From: Agrypnia vestita
Lineage: Eukaryota > Arthropoda > Insecta > Trichoptera > Phryganeidae
Length of the DNA stretch: 64,000 nucleotides
Direction of reading: 5' to 3'
Assembly (NCBI GenBank): GCA_016648135.1
Contig: JADDOH010010915.1
Span: forward strand, 28,303 to 92,302
Positions 31,547 through 41,919 of the stretch are shown here, piece by piece. The position numbers and the translations under genes are program-made. How positions within the stretch are numbered: the stretch's first letter is position 1; the number at the start of each line of letters is the position of its first letter. A model generated the notes under the pieces. The model was not told where the DNA came from and did not search any database. It was given only the letters and a program-made list of their open reading frames with translations.

Positions 31547-31763
31547 ATCTTCTGGTTTGTGTCTTCTGGGGTATTATGCCGTGTTATTATGAGCTTTCTG
31601 GCCGACGTTTCGGATCCCGTTGCAGGGTCCATCATCAGGGCTGATGTGTTGATGTTGATACATATCAGCCCTGATGATAGACCCTGCAATGGGATCCGAA
31701 ACGTCGGCCATAAAGGTCGTAATAACATGACATAATACTCCAGAAGACACAAACCAGAAGATT
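31547..31763. mobile_element. Foldback with two opposed hammerhead-like modules (best preserved)
   Basis: Arms of about 104 bp, inverted around a loop near 31651-31658. Each arm carries, reading away from the centre, GCC, core CTGATGA, an unpaired T, a stem II built from GGA/TCC and CCC/GGG around TGCAA(C/T), GAAA, the palindrome ACGT, C at the cleavage position, and GGC complementary to GCC. The + strand module lies at 31668-31708 (core 31671-31677, ACGT 31701-31704). The minus strand module has its core complementary to 31632-31638. Outer arm ends share CTTCTGGTTTGTGTCTTCTG with 32512-32616. The + arm's stem II has decayed. Confidence 0.65.
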
Positions 31764-32189
31764 TGTAAATTTTTTCTAGCTTAAGTCTATTCATGGTGAA
31801 ATGGCAAACCAAATTGAGCACAAATCAGCTATCTGCTGTTAAATTGCTGTCGCTGGAAAAAATGTTGTCAATTTGAAAAATAAACCTCTAAAAAACACCC
31901 TACATTTAAACACTTATGGCATCAACTGTAAGATATTTGAAATGTACTGCCTCAGTACGGGTCTTTCCATTCAAGAAAGACAATCGCATCAGTATGTGTA
32001 AGCCGTACGTACGTCGCACATTGTTCCTTTGTGTTGGTGTTTGCGGGTATAAACGCCAACACAACGAAACAATGTGCCTCGTACGCACGGCACTACACAT
32101 ACTAATTTGATTGCCTTTCTAAAATGAAAAGAACTCTATGTTTGTATACTTTCCATGTTGAGAAAAATACAAATGGGTCATATCTTCAT
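31764..32189. other. Unassigned DNA
   Basis: No gene recognised. Near 32015-32085 a short inverted relation exists (TGTTGGTGTTTGCGGGTATA against CAACACAACG-type sequence). Confidence 0.35.
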
Positions 32190-32400
32190 GTTGAAACTTT
32201 CTGCAAGCCCCTGCCACCCGGCAGGTTGGCTCAGCGAGAATTTCGAGACCATCATTAACACCAGCAGATTAATTGGCAAAACACGAGTGGGATGTTCACA
32301 CCAGCAAGTGTGCCGACTACCGATCTGCTCGCCCACGCCACGCGTGTAATCAAGACACAAATATTGATTGCGTCAATATTTTTTGCCCCCCTTATTATGG
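32190..32400. other. GC-richer single-copy island
   Basis: Contains AGCCCCTGCCACCCGGCAGG and GCTCGCCCACGCCACGCGTG within AT-rich DNA. Open short frames overlap on both strands without a recognisable product. Confidence 0.3.
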
Positions 32401-32511
32401 TCCAAAATGTGGCAATTGGCAGACCAGCACCATTGGCGGATTTATTGTGAAAAATATTGTCAGAGTTGATTTATTGCGAATAATATTGTAAAATTTTTTA
32501 ATTGCCCGTTT

Positions 32512-32616
32512 AGATCTTCTGGTTATATTTTCATGGGGTATTCTGCCGTTTACAAACGACCTTCCCGGCCGACGTTTCGGAACCTTTCAGGTTCCTACAT
32601 TAGCTCTTATGTGGTA
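32512..32616 (-). mobile_element. Single arm of the 31.5-kb foldback family
   Basis: Minus strand: a decayed core CTAATGT, then stem II GGAACC/GGTTCC around TGAAA, GAAA, ACGT, C, GGCC. The outer part (GATCTTCTGG, TGGGGTATTCTGCCG) matches the outer arms of 31547-31763. Only one arm is present and the core has two changes. Confidence 0.6.
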
Positions 32617-32734
32617 GTATGAGTGTTGTACTGTTGAATAAGTGTATATACTCAACTGGTTACATAAACAAAATTGAATTGATTTTATATTAGTAAAAAG
32701 AAAACACTTTGTATATAACCACTTTTTACTGAAT

Positions 32735-32775
32735 TATCAACACGTTCTGGGGCCGATGGTCCCTTCATCAGGATA
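32735..32775 (-). ncRNA. Hammerhead-like module related to 14294-14334
   Basis: Minus strand: TATC, intact core CTGATGA, A, stem II GGGACC with loop ATC and GGCCCC, then a damaged AGAACGTGTT where GAAACATGTT would be expected, then GATA, complementary to the first TATC. The pairing of stems I and II is kept although the GAAA box has decayed. Confidence 0.4.
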
Positions 32776-33695
32776 CAATATAAACTAAAAATTATAATTC
32801 GAAGTATAACAAAATTTAATATCAAAATAATGATTTGTTTCCAAAGGATGATTAGAAAATCAGAATAGCTATTGCTATTTAAACATCTTAAGCGTTCTTT
32901 AATTCTAATATCAAATTTTTTACAGGTTTACTTACTCGTATAAAAATGATTGCAATCATTACAAATTAAATTAATTTTTAAACCCCCTTTTTTAAATATC
33001 ATATTTCCCTTGTTATTATTAGTATAGGATGCTGGTTGTATAGAATTTGGGATGTTTTTAATAATTGAATAAGAAATACGACTTTTCTCCAATGTTTTTC
33101 AATATCACCTATTGGTGAATTGATATTAATAAAATTTAAACTTGAAAAACTAAATTCATGAAGAAATTAAAATTACCTATCATTCACTATACACACACTC
33201 ATACACCTACACGTGTCCATGACATTTCACATGGGCCATTAATAAAGATTACTAATTACGAAGAAAAAGAAAACATTTATTGAAATGGTTTGATTTTTGC
33301 GTCAAAAAAAAAATTAACATGAAACATTTAGAGCACTATGGTACTGTGGCAGCTCTTCTAAAATCATAAAAATTCATTGAATATTAATATACCTCTAACG
33401 ATATCCATTCGGGTTATAACAAACTTGATTTCTCGATAAACAATAATTAACTATACGACAAAAAAGCATTGAATTGCATTAATTTTAATATACAATTTAT
33501 AATAATGGGGCAGGGGAGGGGGGATTATCGGGGAAGGGGTAATGGTATATTTTTATATTTTGGATTTAAAAGTATTTAATATAATTTGGTGTGTATTACA
33601 TTTATATCTGGGGGAGCAAGTAGTGTAGTAGTATGCGAAATTTGGGTCACATCGGTATAGATATTCAGAAACAAACGATTCGGCTAGGTTTCCAA
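32776..33695. other. Unassigned AT-rich DNA
   Basis: No gene recognised. There is a G-rich run near 33507-33540. Confidence 0.4.
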
Positions 33696-33697
33696 TT

Positions 33698-33780
33698 TTA
33701 AATAATAAATAATAATAATAATAAATAATAATACTATAATACAATAATAATAATAATAAGTAATAATAATAATCATAATC

Positions 33781-33814
<34 letters not shown>

Positions 33815-33825
33815 TAATAATTGAT
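33698..33825. repeat. (AAT)n-type microsatellite
   Basis: Near-continuous AATAAT/ATAATA repeats with a few interruptions. Confidence 0.9.
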
Positions 33826-33849
33826 TTGTATTTGTTTTGATTGTTGGTT

Positions 33850-34190
33850 GAGTGAGATAACTAACTGTTACGTAATTTTTTTCTTATATTAAGACTTTCA
33901 AAGCATGTGCTATTGCTTTTCACTCTATATTACTTTTTTGTTTTTGAATTTCTATTATATTATGTCTTTCTTATGCTTCTGCTTGTTACATACTTGCTTT
34001 TTACTTTATATTATTTTTATCTTTATATATTTGTATGTGTATTTTAAGTATTTTCTTTCAACTTTATATCATTTTTTTTTCTTTAAACTATATATTCTTT
34101 TAATGTAAACTTTACTTATCAGTTACTTATGTAAAAGCTTTACTTATGTAAAAGCCCTGTAGGGCGTTAATAGATAATAAATTTAAAAAA
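33850..34190 (+). mobile_element. Probable 3' UTR of a non-LTR element
   Basis: T-rich sequence ending in AAAAGCCCTGTAGGGCGTTA followed by an A/T-rich tail. The same ending, AAAAGCCCATAAGGGCGTTA, closes the element at 34902-35345. No coding part is recognisable here, so only the tail is claimed. Confidence 0.5.
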
Positions 34191-34474
34191 TTAGTCCGCG
34201 CGAACCGCAGCGAACACATAAGGACAATTAGCGTAGCCAACGAATCCCGAACTATGTAACTATAAGGGAAAGAAAGACAACGAAAAGATGAGCAACCGCC
34301 AATGGATCACAAGTGGAGTAATGCAATAGATGACTGAGAGAACTGAGTACATAATCAATACTTCAAGTTTTGGTCGTCAATCTGACAATTCTTCTCGAAG
34401 CATTTTATAGACCTATTATTAAATTCGTGCCTGAAATATGAATATTTGTGGGTGTCCGTCGAAGTAGCGGACTT
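34191..34474. other. Unassigned DNA
   Basis: No feature recognised. Confidence 0.35.
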
Positions 34475-34575
34475 GTCTGATTATACCTTAACCGGTTCGG
34501 GGTCTGAACCCACGTGCTGTCATGTCCACGCATTTCTATTCACTGACTGTTGGACCACGGAGCACCCATCAGTGG
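34475..34575 (-). mobile_element. Possible tRNA-derived SINE head
   Basis: Minus strand: a CTCCGTGGTCCAACAGTCAG segment with a weak A-box match, and GTGGGTTCAGACCCCG as a B-box match (complement near 34499-34514). Spacing is longer than in a tRNA. Weak evidence. Confidence 0.35.
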
Positions 34576-34824
34576 ATTAGATAAGTAAAAGCCATTTAAT
34601 TGTTATCACCAGAGTACATCATCGTCACCGAATATGAGTCAAGTAATTACGACGCCCGCGCTAAATATCTCATCTAGACGCTTTCCTATTCCTAAAATAT
34701 TCATATTTACGTGGGCATAATTCTCATCAAATAAACATCGATGACGAAGTACATGTTCAATCATGATGATCTCAGTTTCTTCACAACGTGGTCCACGGAT
34801 CTCGGTCTTCTTGTGAATCCGTCT

Positions 34825-35424
34825 AAGGGCCGGTTGTATCAACTTGGATTATAGTAGCCTTTCACCACTGATTATGGTGTTTTTCGCCAATCGCCAATAA
34901 TTTGATTGATTACCCCCAGATTATTAGTCTGATCGACTTATATGCCCCATCGAGGTCATCAAGACACAGTGCATTATTCTATTATAGTGGAAATGTCAGA
35001 ACTAACGCATTAGCAAACTCTGTAATTCCCAGATTACACTCATTAGGGAATGAACATGCAGAGGCGGCTGACATTTTTGCTGATAGTATAACTGTGTATA
35101 GGACAAAGCTCATACAATTGTTTACATCTCAACGAAATGGAAATGGACAATAAATTTTTCTATTTTACCTTTAACTATTATTATTTGTACCTTTAACTAT
35201 ATTATTATTTTATCTGTCTTATGTTTTTCTGTATTATTATTACTATTACCTTTTAACTGTATTATTATTTTAACTGTCTTGTGTTATTTAAAAAAAAATA
35301 TTCTGTATATTTGTAAAAGCCCATAAGGGCGTTAAATAAATAAATAAATCACACAACCCAGTATCGTAAAAATCTACGGTTTTTACGAAAGATTACTAAC
35401 ATTCATGACAATACAACCGGCCTT
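34825..35424. mobile_element. MITE with AGGGCCGGTTGTA ends, interrupted by a non-LTR tail
   Basis: The left end AGGGCCGGTTGTATCAACTT at 34826 is matched in inverse at 35413-35424 (CAACCGGCCTTA). The left end recurs almost exactly at 40457-40487. A non-LTR fragment (34902-35345) fills the inside. Only about 12 bp support the right end, so the pairing is tentative. Confidence 0.45.
34902..35345 (+). mobile_element. 3' end of a non-LTR retrotransposon
   Basis: An open stretch translates to SSRHSALFYYSGNVRTNALA, then NSVIPRLHSLGNEHAEAADI and FADSITVYRTKLIQLF. This has the R.N...NS...R...LGN pattern of the extreme C-terminus of Jockey/CR1-type reverse transcriptases. A stop at 35151 is followed by a 3' UTR rich in TATTATTATTTTA. 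It ends at AAAAGCCCATAAGGGCGTTA and an AAATAAATAAAT tail. The catalytic part is missing. It is inserted inside the MITE-like repeat. Confidence 0.7.
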
Positions 35425-36184
35425 AAGTGCCAGGCAATTAAAGTTGGCAGCTCGCAACAGATTTCTTCATTGAAAAATGCAACGCTCTCATCACTATACA
35501 CTTGTGCATATCCTATGGAAAAGTTGTGAAAAATCTAAAATTTGTTCAGGCATTGATGCATTCAATGCATGTCAGTAAAAAAATAATTTTAAATATTCAC
35601 TCCAACTCACAGCAAAATAACAATTAGGCAACTCATTCACCAATATTTAAAATGGACTTTCAGGGTAAAAATAGGCTCTATATGTGGGTTATAAAAGCAA
35701 AGGAAGCAATATCCAAAAAAAATTTAATGCAGTCATCAAGAATTTCTAATTTGTAATGTAATGAAATCAAGATTTTGTAGGAAACATAGCCATACATTTA
35801 TAGGAAACATGATTTTGGAAGAAATAGATAATAAAATCTAGAATTCAGTACATTACAAATTAGTAATCCTCGGTGACTGCATTCAGAACGTTTATTAAAT
35901 TTTTTAGATATTGCTGTCTTAGCTTTTATACCTCATATATTACCCCGTTAAAATAAAGGGGCTTTTCGTTGTGACCTATTTTTACAACTAAAGTCGACGA
36001 AAAAATGGTCGAGCAATGCGTTTTTTACGAACGCTGCCTTAACGGTAAGAGATATTTAAATATGTTTTATATAAGAGAAGTTGTAGAGCTAAAAAGTTCT
36101 ATAAAAAAGTCCATGACGACATGTATGTAGGTATATGTTAACGTTAATAAACTTTGATGACAGGATGAAGCTGAATAAGGATTT
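35425..36184. other. Unassigned DNA
   Basis: No gene recognised. Near 35720-35880 a loose inverted relation exists (GCAGTCATCAAGAATTTCTA versus the reverse complement near 35850-35885), a decayed foldback. Confidence 0.35.
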
Positions 36185-36475
36185 TCATTCCTACAATACA
36201 TTCCTACAATAAAGGAAGCGACAACATAAGACTACCAAAGAAAAAGAAAAACACCTCACAAAATTGTATGATGGATAAAGGTATAAAAATCTTCGATAGC
36301 CTGCCAACGGAAATTCAAAACATGGAGAATATAAGGAGGTTTAAACTGAAGTGCAAAAATTTTACTATAAAAACTTTTAAATGATTGGATGGAATGCAAT
36401 GTCTAAGTGAGATCATATATTAGCCCACACATTATGTGTGGAACTAAATTATTAAGATAAATAAATAAAATAAAC
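36185..36475 (+). mobile_element. 3' end of a non-LTR element (IFDSLPTEIQN family)
   Basis: The + strand reads QNCMMDKGIKIFDSLPTEIQ and then NIRRFKLKCKNFTIKTFK before a stop. This is the ordinary C-terminal ending of a Jockey/CR1-type reverse transcriptase (the Y/FNSLP motif and a final basic helix). The 3' UTR ends TTAGCCCACACATTATGTGT, GGAACTAAATTATTAAGATA and an AATAAATAAA tail. A reverse-strand copy lies at 37600-37905 and a tail-only copy at 27487-27535. It is truncated and inactive. Confidence 0.75.
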
Positions 36476-36684
36476 TAATTGATAAAATATGACTAAAAGT
36501 TTCTAAAAATCTACGCGTGCAAAGCCAGTAATTAATATAGAAAGCTGGCTGTATAGACTTTGGAATGTTTTTAATTACTTAGAAATGTAGTATAATATTA
36601 TATTATATAATAAATTAGAAATACGATTTTTCTCGTAAAAAAAAATCAAACCAATTTCATGTGTACTTTGAAGAGTCATTTTGA
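36476..36684. other. Unassigned AT-rich DNA
   Basis: No feature recognised. Confidence 0.35.
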
Positions 36685-37352
36685 TTATGATAGGTACCTA
36701 ATATCATGCAACTTGTGTGCACGTCCTCTTCCAAGAGATATTACACGAGAGATACACGTAATACGTAACCTTTGACAAATGTTTGCGAGGAAGCACCAAT
36801 GCAGCAAATATTTGCGTAGCTTAATTGAACAAACAACGTGTCTACTAAGACGCCGTAAATAACAGAAACAACGGTAGGTACCGGCTTTCGGCTTCCTGCC
36901 GACAGAATTACGATCATCTGAGCAATGCTCCACGTCACAGCGGCGAAGATGACAGCTGAATGAGTTCTAGAGTTTCCTGGAAGTTTGTGTGGCACACGGC
37001 GCACTCGCTCTCGCCTATCTGGGTTACGAATAGAACAAACGTATCTGCCAGTCGAGGAACTGAAAACGGCAAAGCTGTTATATAACCGAGAGCCCGTTCT
37101 AAAATTGCGCCATCTACCAAAACGCAAAACGGAAGATCGTCCGTTTGTGGTTTGCGCACCCGCTAAAATATGATGTACAATGGGCCTCGTATGATGGACG
37201 CCCATAGGGATGAACTTTTCTAACCATAAACCCGGGTTCGAATAGCAAACTTCAAAAAAATTCTGCACCGAAGCACTTTTCACCAGGTTCTTCGAAATGT
37301 GTTTTAATAAGAAAGCTTCCAGCTTCATGGCATAGAGGAATTGAGCACGCAA
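36685..37352 (-). other. Unassigned long open frame, possible decayed gene
   Basis: The minus strand has a 203-codon frame (37352-36741), the second longest open frame in the window. Overlapping frames at 37159-36935 and 36933-36685 lie in the same GC-richer block. The 203-codon product has a hydrophobic C-terminal half (SAVIFAAVTWSIAQMIVIL, TVVSVIYGVLVDTLFVQLSY) compatible with membrane segments. The 74-codon frame also has ILERALGYITALPFSVP and LADTFVLFVTQ. Split hydrophobic segments in two frames could mark a chemoreceptor-like or other membrane-protein pseudogene, but I do not recognise a family motif. No splice sites stand out. It may also be chance. Confidence 0.3.
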
Positions 37353-37599
37353 TTGTAGTTATAACACAAAAATTTTAATTTTGTTGTTTCAACCCTCAGT
37401 CACCTTAAGACGTCATCAAAATCGGTGATTCTGTCTCCGAATTTAGCACATTTCAAAGTCATTTGAGTCTCGTGATTTAAATAATATTTCTATACATTAT
37501 CTATAATCCTGTTGCCTTCTTCATTGGAAATTTTTGTGAAAACCTGAACCTTTTGTCTTTTATGGAAAGAGAACAATATTTTTTTTTCATAATAAAAAT

Positions 37600-37905
37600 T
37601 GTTCTGATTTCTTTCACTGTTTATTTAGTTCCACACGTATGTTGTATGGGCTAATACATGATTTACATTAAAACTTATTGTATTACATAATCTACAGACA
37701 TTTAAAGTTTTTCATTGTAAACATTTTGCCCTTCAGTTTAAACTCCTGTATATTTAGTGTTTTTTGTATAGTTTTCGGCAGGCTATCGTAGATATTAAGG
37801 CCTTTGTAAATCAGACAATTTTGCGAATTGTTTCCTTTTTCTTTTGAGTTTTATGCTGTTGAACTGCTGTCTGTATTTTGATGAACCGATGGCGCTAACT
37901 ATGGT
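37600..37905 (-). mobile_element. 3' end of the IFDSLPTEIQN-family non-LTR element
   Basis: The minus strand reads NSQNCLIYKGLNIYDSLPKT and then NIQEFKLKGKMFTMKNFK, stop. This aligns residue for residue in order with the copy at 36185-36475. The 3' end (plus-strand 37625-37665) carries ATTAGCCCATACAACATACG and TGTGGAACTAAATAAA. The two copies face each other about 1.1 kb apart, flanking the unassigned open frame at 36685-37352. Truncated and inactive. Confidence 0.75.
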
Positions 37906-38324
37906 AAAAAATATATATATCTGAAATGGTCAAGCAACGATACGTAGATGATTTCACATGGAACGACCCGAAGTACGTTGTGGCAATGAAAAAAGAAAGT
38001 GTCATTGACAAAGAAATCATTGTATACAGGACTTTCAGTTAATTTTACGTAAAATTTTCATCACAATGACATAGCGCTTCACTACCTAGATCGCGGTATG
38101 AGGTTCTTTCAAAACAATGTCTTTCAAAACCAAGAAAACTGCCGGTCAGACGGAATATTACCAGAATTTATAATAATAATAATAAACACGTGACCCAGGT
38201 CAAGGAAATGGCCAAGTATGCTGAGAAAATATCAACTTTGCGGAAAAAAGAAAACCACCGCCGTCTTCGCAACCGCAGAAACCAGCTGATGACGCAGAGA
38301 GCTGTAGATCCAATATTGACGGCT
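37906..38324. other. Unassigned DNA
   Basis: Contains a short (AAT)n run near 38168-38185. No gene recognised. Confidence 0.35.
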
Positions 38325-38640
38325 TTGTGCTGCGTCCAAGGTACCTACTCACCCAAACGGGATAACTTTTCTGCACCATTTCATTCGCCGCCTTTTCCTC
38401 GTCCACTTTCATGCACGTCCATCGGTTGCTGAAGCTTTTCAACTGGCCGTCCTCCAATATTTGGTTCATCTGGTTACCTGTCCTCCTACGTGCTGATCTC
38501 GACAATCGCCTTTTACATTTTCTTAATCATCCTCTCTCCGCTCATGACCAAATCATCTCAGCGATCTTTTCTTTATTCTGTCACCAAGCAATCTCACGCG
38601 TCTATCTATAATCTATCGCGTCACCATGTTGGTTCTTAAG
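38325..38640 (-). mobile_element. RTE-like tail, same family as 4684-5071
   Basis: The minus strand has a broken RIKKRSL..FGH..R segment near 38600-38560. RRTGNQMNQILEDGQLKSFS, NRWTCMKVDEEKAANEMVQK and SYPVWVSRYL follow. The N-R-x-x-C-M-x-V-x-E-A-K order equals the end of the 4684-5071 copy. Frames are disrupted, and further reading toward 38200 is unrelated. Inactive 3' fragment. Confidence 0.65.
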
Positions 38641-38669
38641 GAATAAGTATTTATTTATTTATATAAAAA

Positions 38670-39105
38670 AAGAAGAAAAAACTAACCCATAAAAACCAAG
38701 TTTTTATTATACTCCCTTTCTCATTGACACGGGTTTCGCGCCTACTCCACGCGTCGGGCTCGAAAATTAAACAATATATAAATCCTTAAAATGTCGAAAA
38801 ATTCAAAATTATACTATAATTATTATTTTTTTAAACGAAAATTTGTTATATCATTTTTATCGTCGCCACGAGTCTGCCTGAAAAGTTTCAGCTCGATCGG
38901 ATCACGGGAAAAGGGTTAAAAATCGATTCAAGGTTTTTTCGGCAGACAATAATTCGCTACGAGTCAAAAGAAAGGGAGTAAAAATAAATAAAAAGAAGGA
39001 AAAAAGGGGGGGAAAAAAGAAAAAATATATTATAAAGAAGTTAAGGACATACACCAAGTTACGACTGAAGGACAGACAACGAAATTATTATAAGTGGGGT
39101 GTATG
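38670..39105 (+). mobile_element. Dispersed insect repeat ending in the SINE-like tail motif
   Basis: Contains AAAAGTTTCAGCTCGATCGG, ATCACGGGAAAAGGGTTAAA and the end ACAGACAACGAAATTATTAT. The middle motif recalls widespread insect non-LTR/SINE 3' regions (TTTCAGCT.GATCGG...CGGGAA). The end is shared with 7425-7515. The start, AACCCATAAAAACCAAGTTT, recurs at about 39390-39415. Boundaries are uncertain. Confidence 0.45.
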
Positions 39106-39164
39106 CGTAACAAATTAAGAAGCTCTGTGTAAAATTGGCGCAGCTGTTGAGTTCACCAAGATGT

Positions 39165-39335
39165 ACATAATCATCACTTTTGCCTCTCCAAATCCTGGTG
39201 GATCTTAGCCTCCTCGAGGTTTTCCCCTTTTGATCTCAGTTTCTCCCCAGTTTTGACTCTCTAAAGATAAGACGTAAAGCTATGAGAACTCTGTCCCTCT
39301 ACCTTAGCTTAGGCCTTCCCAAGCTCCTGTAGATT
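39165..39335 (-). mobile_element. RTE-like tail, same family as 21735-22385
   Basis: On the minus strand broken frames give SLLNNKSTG, ESQNWGETEIKRGK and a PPGFGEAK ending on AAAGTGATGATTAT. The plus-strand landmark ATCACTTTTGCCTCTCCAAA, then TCCTGGTGGATCTTAGCCT, parallels ATCACTCTTGGCTCTACCAA and the CCCTGGTGGGTCTTGGCCT segment at 21735. Heavily decayed. Confidence 0.6.
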
Positions 39336-39479
39336 TGTTGTTCAGCAGTGATTGCGATGTTTGCTATTCCGAAAAAAAAGCTTTTTCAAAAAATTAACCC
39401 ATAAAAACAAAGTTTTCATTAAAAACCCTTTATATGCGAGATCTCAGTTTCAGTTTCTTTACAATTTGATTACGCTGGA

Positions 39480-39665
39480 TGAACTCAACAGACACGACCA
39501 GATTAACCAGATACTGGAAGATGGTCCCGTTAGAAGACCGGCGAGTTTGCATGCGAAGATGTATGAATGTGGATGAGGCGAGAGTTGTACGTCAGGACAA
39601 AAGAGTGTGGCGCTCTATCCTCTCTGCCTACCCCCATGGGGATGGGGCGTGATGGTAAGTAAGTA
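39480..39665 (+). mobile_element. RTE-like tail end, DPV..ILSAYPHGDGA
   Basis: The + strand reads DQINQILEDGPV, then in other frames an ACMRRCMNVDE-like segment and DKRVWRSILSAYPHGDGA, stop. It lies in the same family group as 38325-38640 and 4684-5071. Only the last 60 residues are recognisable and two frame changes break them. Confidence 0.6.
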
Positions 39666-40456
39666 ACTCAAAAGCTCACTGAAACTCGTCAAGATTTTCA
39701 TGCAACTCCAACACTTTGTTGTATCAAGGTGCTTTGAGGTTTAACTGATAGATAATATGTACCTAGTAGATATCCATTCTGAAGTCACACTTTTATATAT
39801 TTTTTATTTTAAATCCACAACAAACAAAATCATTTTACAGAATAACAACCAGCTTTTGTTTTGTAACAAATTTAAATAAAGAGATAAATTACAAAATGTC
39901 CACGAATTCAATAATATTATAATAGTGCCAGAAAGTAGGTATCTATATCTCGAACATCTGAGATAAATTTGCATTTTTTGTGTGCGTGTGTGTGTGTGTA
40001 AAAATGCATTGTCATCGACATCAAGTCTGTGTGCAAAATTTCAGCTGGAATTTATACTTCCAAGATTTTTCCGCAAGAAATCAATCGAAACCGACGCGGT
40101 GAATTTAATATAAAGAATTTAAATAAAAAAAAGTTGATTGTATTTTTTGATTCCTCAATGATGACCTTTAATTTAATATTTTATTACTCATGTTTAATAG
40201 AAAAACTATGGACACTCACTTCAATACTGGAAACCAGATGTTAAAAAATTAAGATGACACCACTGGATTCCATAAGTGACGTACGCAGCTGTCAAAGTCT
40301 ACATTATCCATGGACAAATAGAAGTCACCTTCAACCGAAATAATCGAAATTGGCCAATTTAGGCTAATGCTACGTGTACACGAATGAGATTTTTCGGTGA
40401 TGGTCGGTAAATATTAGTCGCGACATTCCATTTAGCGCCCAAAATTCGACAAGACT
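39666..40456. other. Unassigned DNA with a (GT)n run
   Basis: TGTGTGCGTGTGTGTGTGTG at about 39979-39999 is a short microsatellite. No gene recognised in the rest. Confidence 0.45.
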
Positions 40457-40487
40457 TAGGGCCGGTTGTATCAACTTGGATTATAGT
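40457..40487 (+). mobile_element. End of the AGGGCCGGTTGTA MITE family
   Basis: About 31 bp identical in sequence order to 34825-34855 (AGGGCCGGTTGTATCAACTT then GGATTATAGT). The opposite end was not found, so a fragment or an undetected element. Confidence 0.5.
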
Positions 40488-40859
40488 TGGCGACGACAGT
40501 TTAAATCGCGAAACTTGTTTGAGACCACGCCGATTTTTGGCCGTCACCAAAATCGTTTTTATTCAATTTTTTGACATTTTTTGTGTCGGTGACGGCTTAT
40601 TCTATCCACAATCCAAGAAACAGTACTTCAGACACATCACCTATCCACCTTTTCATCTATCCTGACGATCAACTGATTCTAGAGTGTATCCTTAACAGGA
40701 AAAGTAATTTCCTTAGATCTCGAAGAATACATTTCGAGGAATACCTGTCGGAAGAAATGTATTTTGCCGCAAGTCGAAATGAAAGGATGTCTCAATGTTG
40801 CTCTAACCTGGCTAAAATATGTTAAATCATGTAGTGACAATATTTTATGAGATGCTAAA

Positions 40860-41170
40860 ATCCGGATTAAATTGTGCACTATCGAAATCTTTGGAACACT
40901 CCATTACACTCTGGAATCGTCTATAAACATCGTAACAGTCTGGAAGCGACGGAAATATTCTCGTAAACATTAGAAATGAAAGGAATAATCTAGGAGGTTC
41001 CGAAAACCAACGCGTATCGTATAAAAAGCGGAGCCAGCGCCGCGGCGGTTCTGGTTTGTTTTTGACGTTTGACCGACACGACTTAGCCGGCCATTAAACA
41101 CCAGCGACCGCAGTGTTGCCAACGCGCTAATGAATTCGAAGCAACAAATATCTAGCGAAATACCTACTTA
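40860..41170 (+). mobile_element. LTR-like promoter block, copy B
   Basis: Shares ordered landmarks with the block at 7600-8110 (minus): GCACTATCGAA, TAACAGTCTGG, GAATAATCTAGGA, then the TATA-like TCGTATAAAAAGCGG at about 41017-41031 and a GC-rich leader. No gag/pol is seen beside it. Conserved order with diverged spacers points to LTRs of one retrotransposon family. Termini and target duplication could not be fixed. Confidence 0.45.
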
Positions 41171-41919
41171 CGTGCAACAGCAAATTATTTTTTTAACGCT
41201 ATATTGTTATATTTAAAAATATATTTTGGTACATAAAAAAAATTCATAAACATTTTAAATTTGAAAAGACGAGACTCCTTTCATACACAGATTGCATGCA
41301 CACTGTACACTGCATAATAATAGGTGACAAAAACATATTTGCATATGCAACTGGCCCAGAATGATAATGACTCAAATACGTTTAATGTATTTCTATCTAT
41401 TTTAATATGTAATTATATCAGCTAATACACCCGGCTTTGTCCGAGAAGTAACCCCCTATTCTCCGCCCTATGAATATTCGCTCACCAAGTTATCTGCCGT
41501 AGAAAAAACCCTAGTATGCTCGGTGGTGGACAGTGAACGACATCTACCGTCGAGTAGAGAACACAATTTATTATTATGGCATTAGGTAAACTGCTTTCAT
41601 TCACACAGTAAATGGTGCGATTGTGCTCTGTTGCAGTGATAGTAATTTTTGACAGCTTCTTCGACTTGGTCCATTATTGCATTAAACAACGTTGTTCGTT
41701 TACATGCTTTAGGTAAGTCAATTCATTCTTCAAACAACAAGATGGCGTATCTAATATTAGCATAGGAACTCTGAAATATATGTTTATTATCTCCGTGCAT
41801 AAAACATCGCAGCTGGAGCCAACACAACAAAATAACACTGCAAAGAACGCTGCCTTACTGCTTAAGCAAAAAATATCTTTCGACAATACCAATTTTTCAA
41901 GCCATCATCTAATTCGTTT
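41171..41919. other. Unassigned DNA
   Basis: No gene recognised. CAGCTAATACACCCGGCTTT at about 41419 resembles some transposon ends but has no partner here. Confidence 0.35.
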
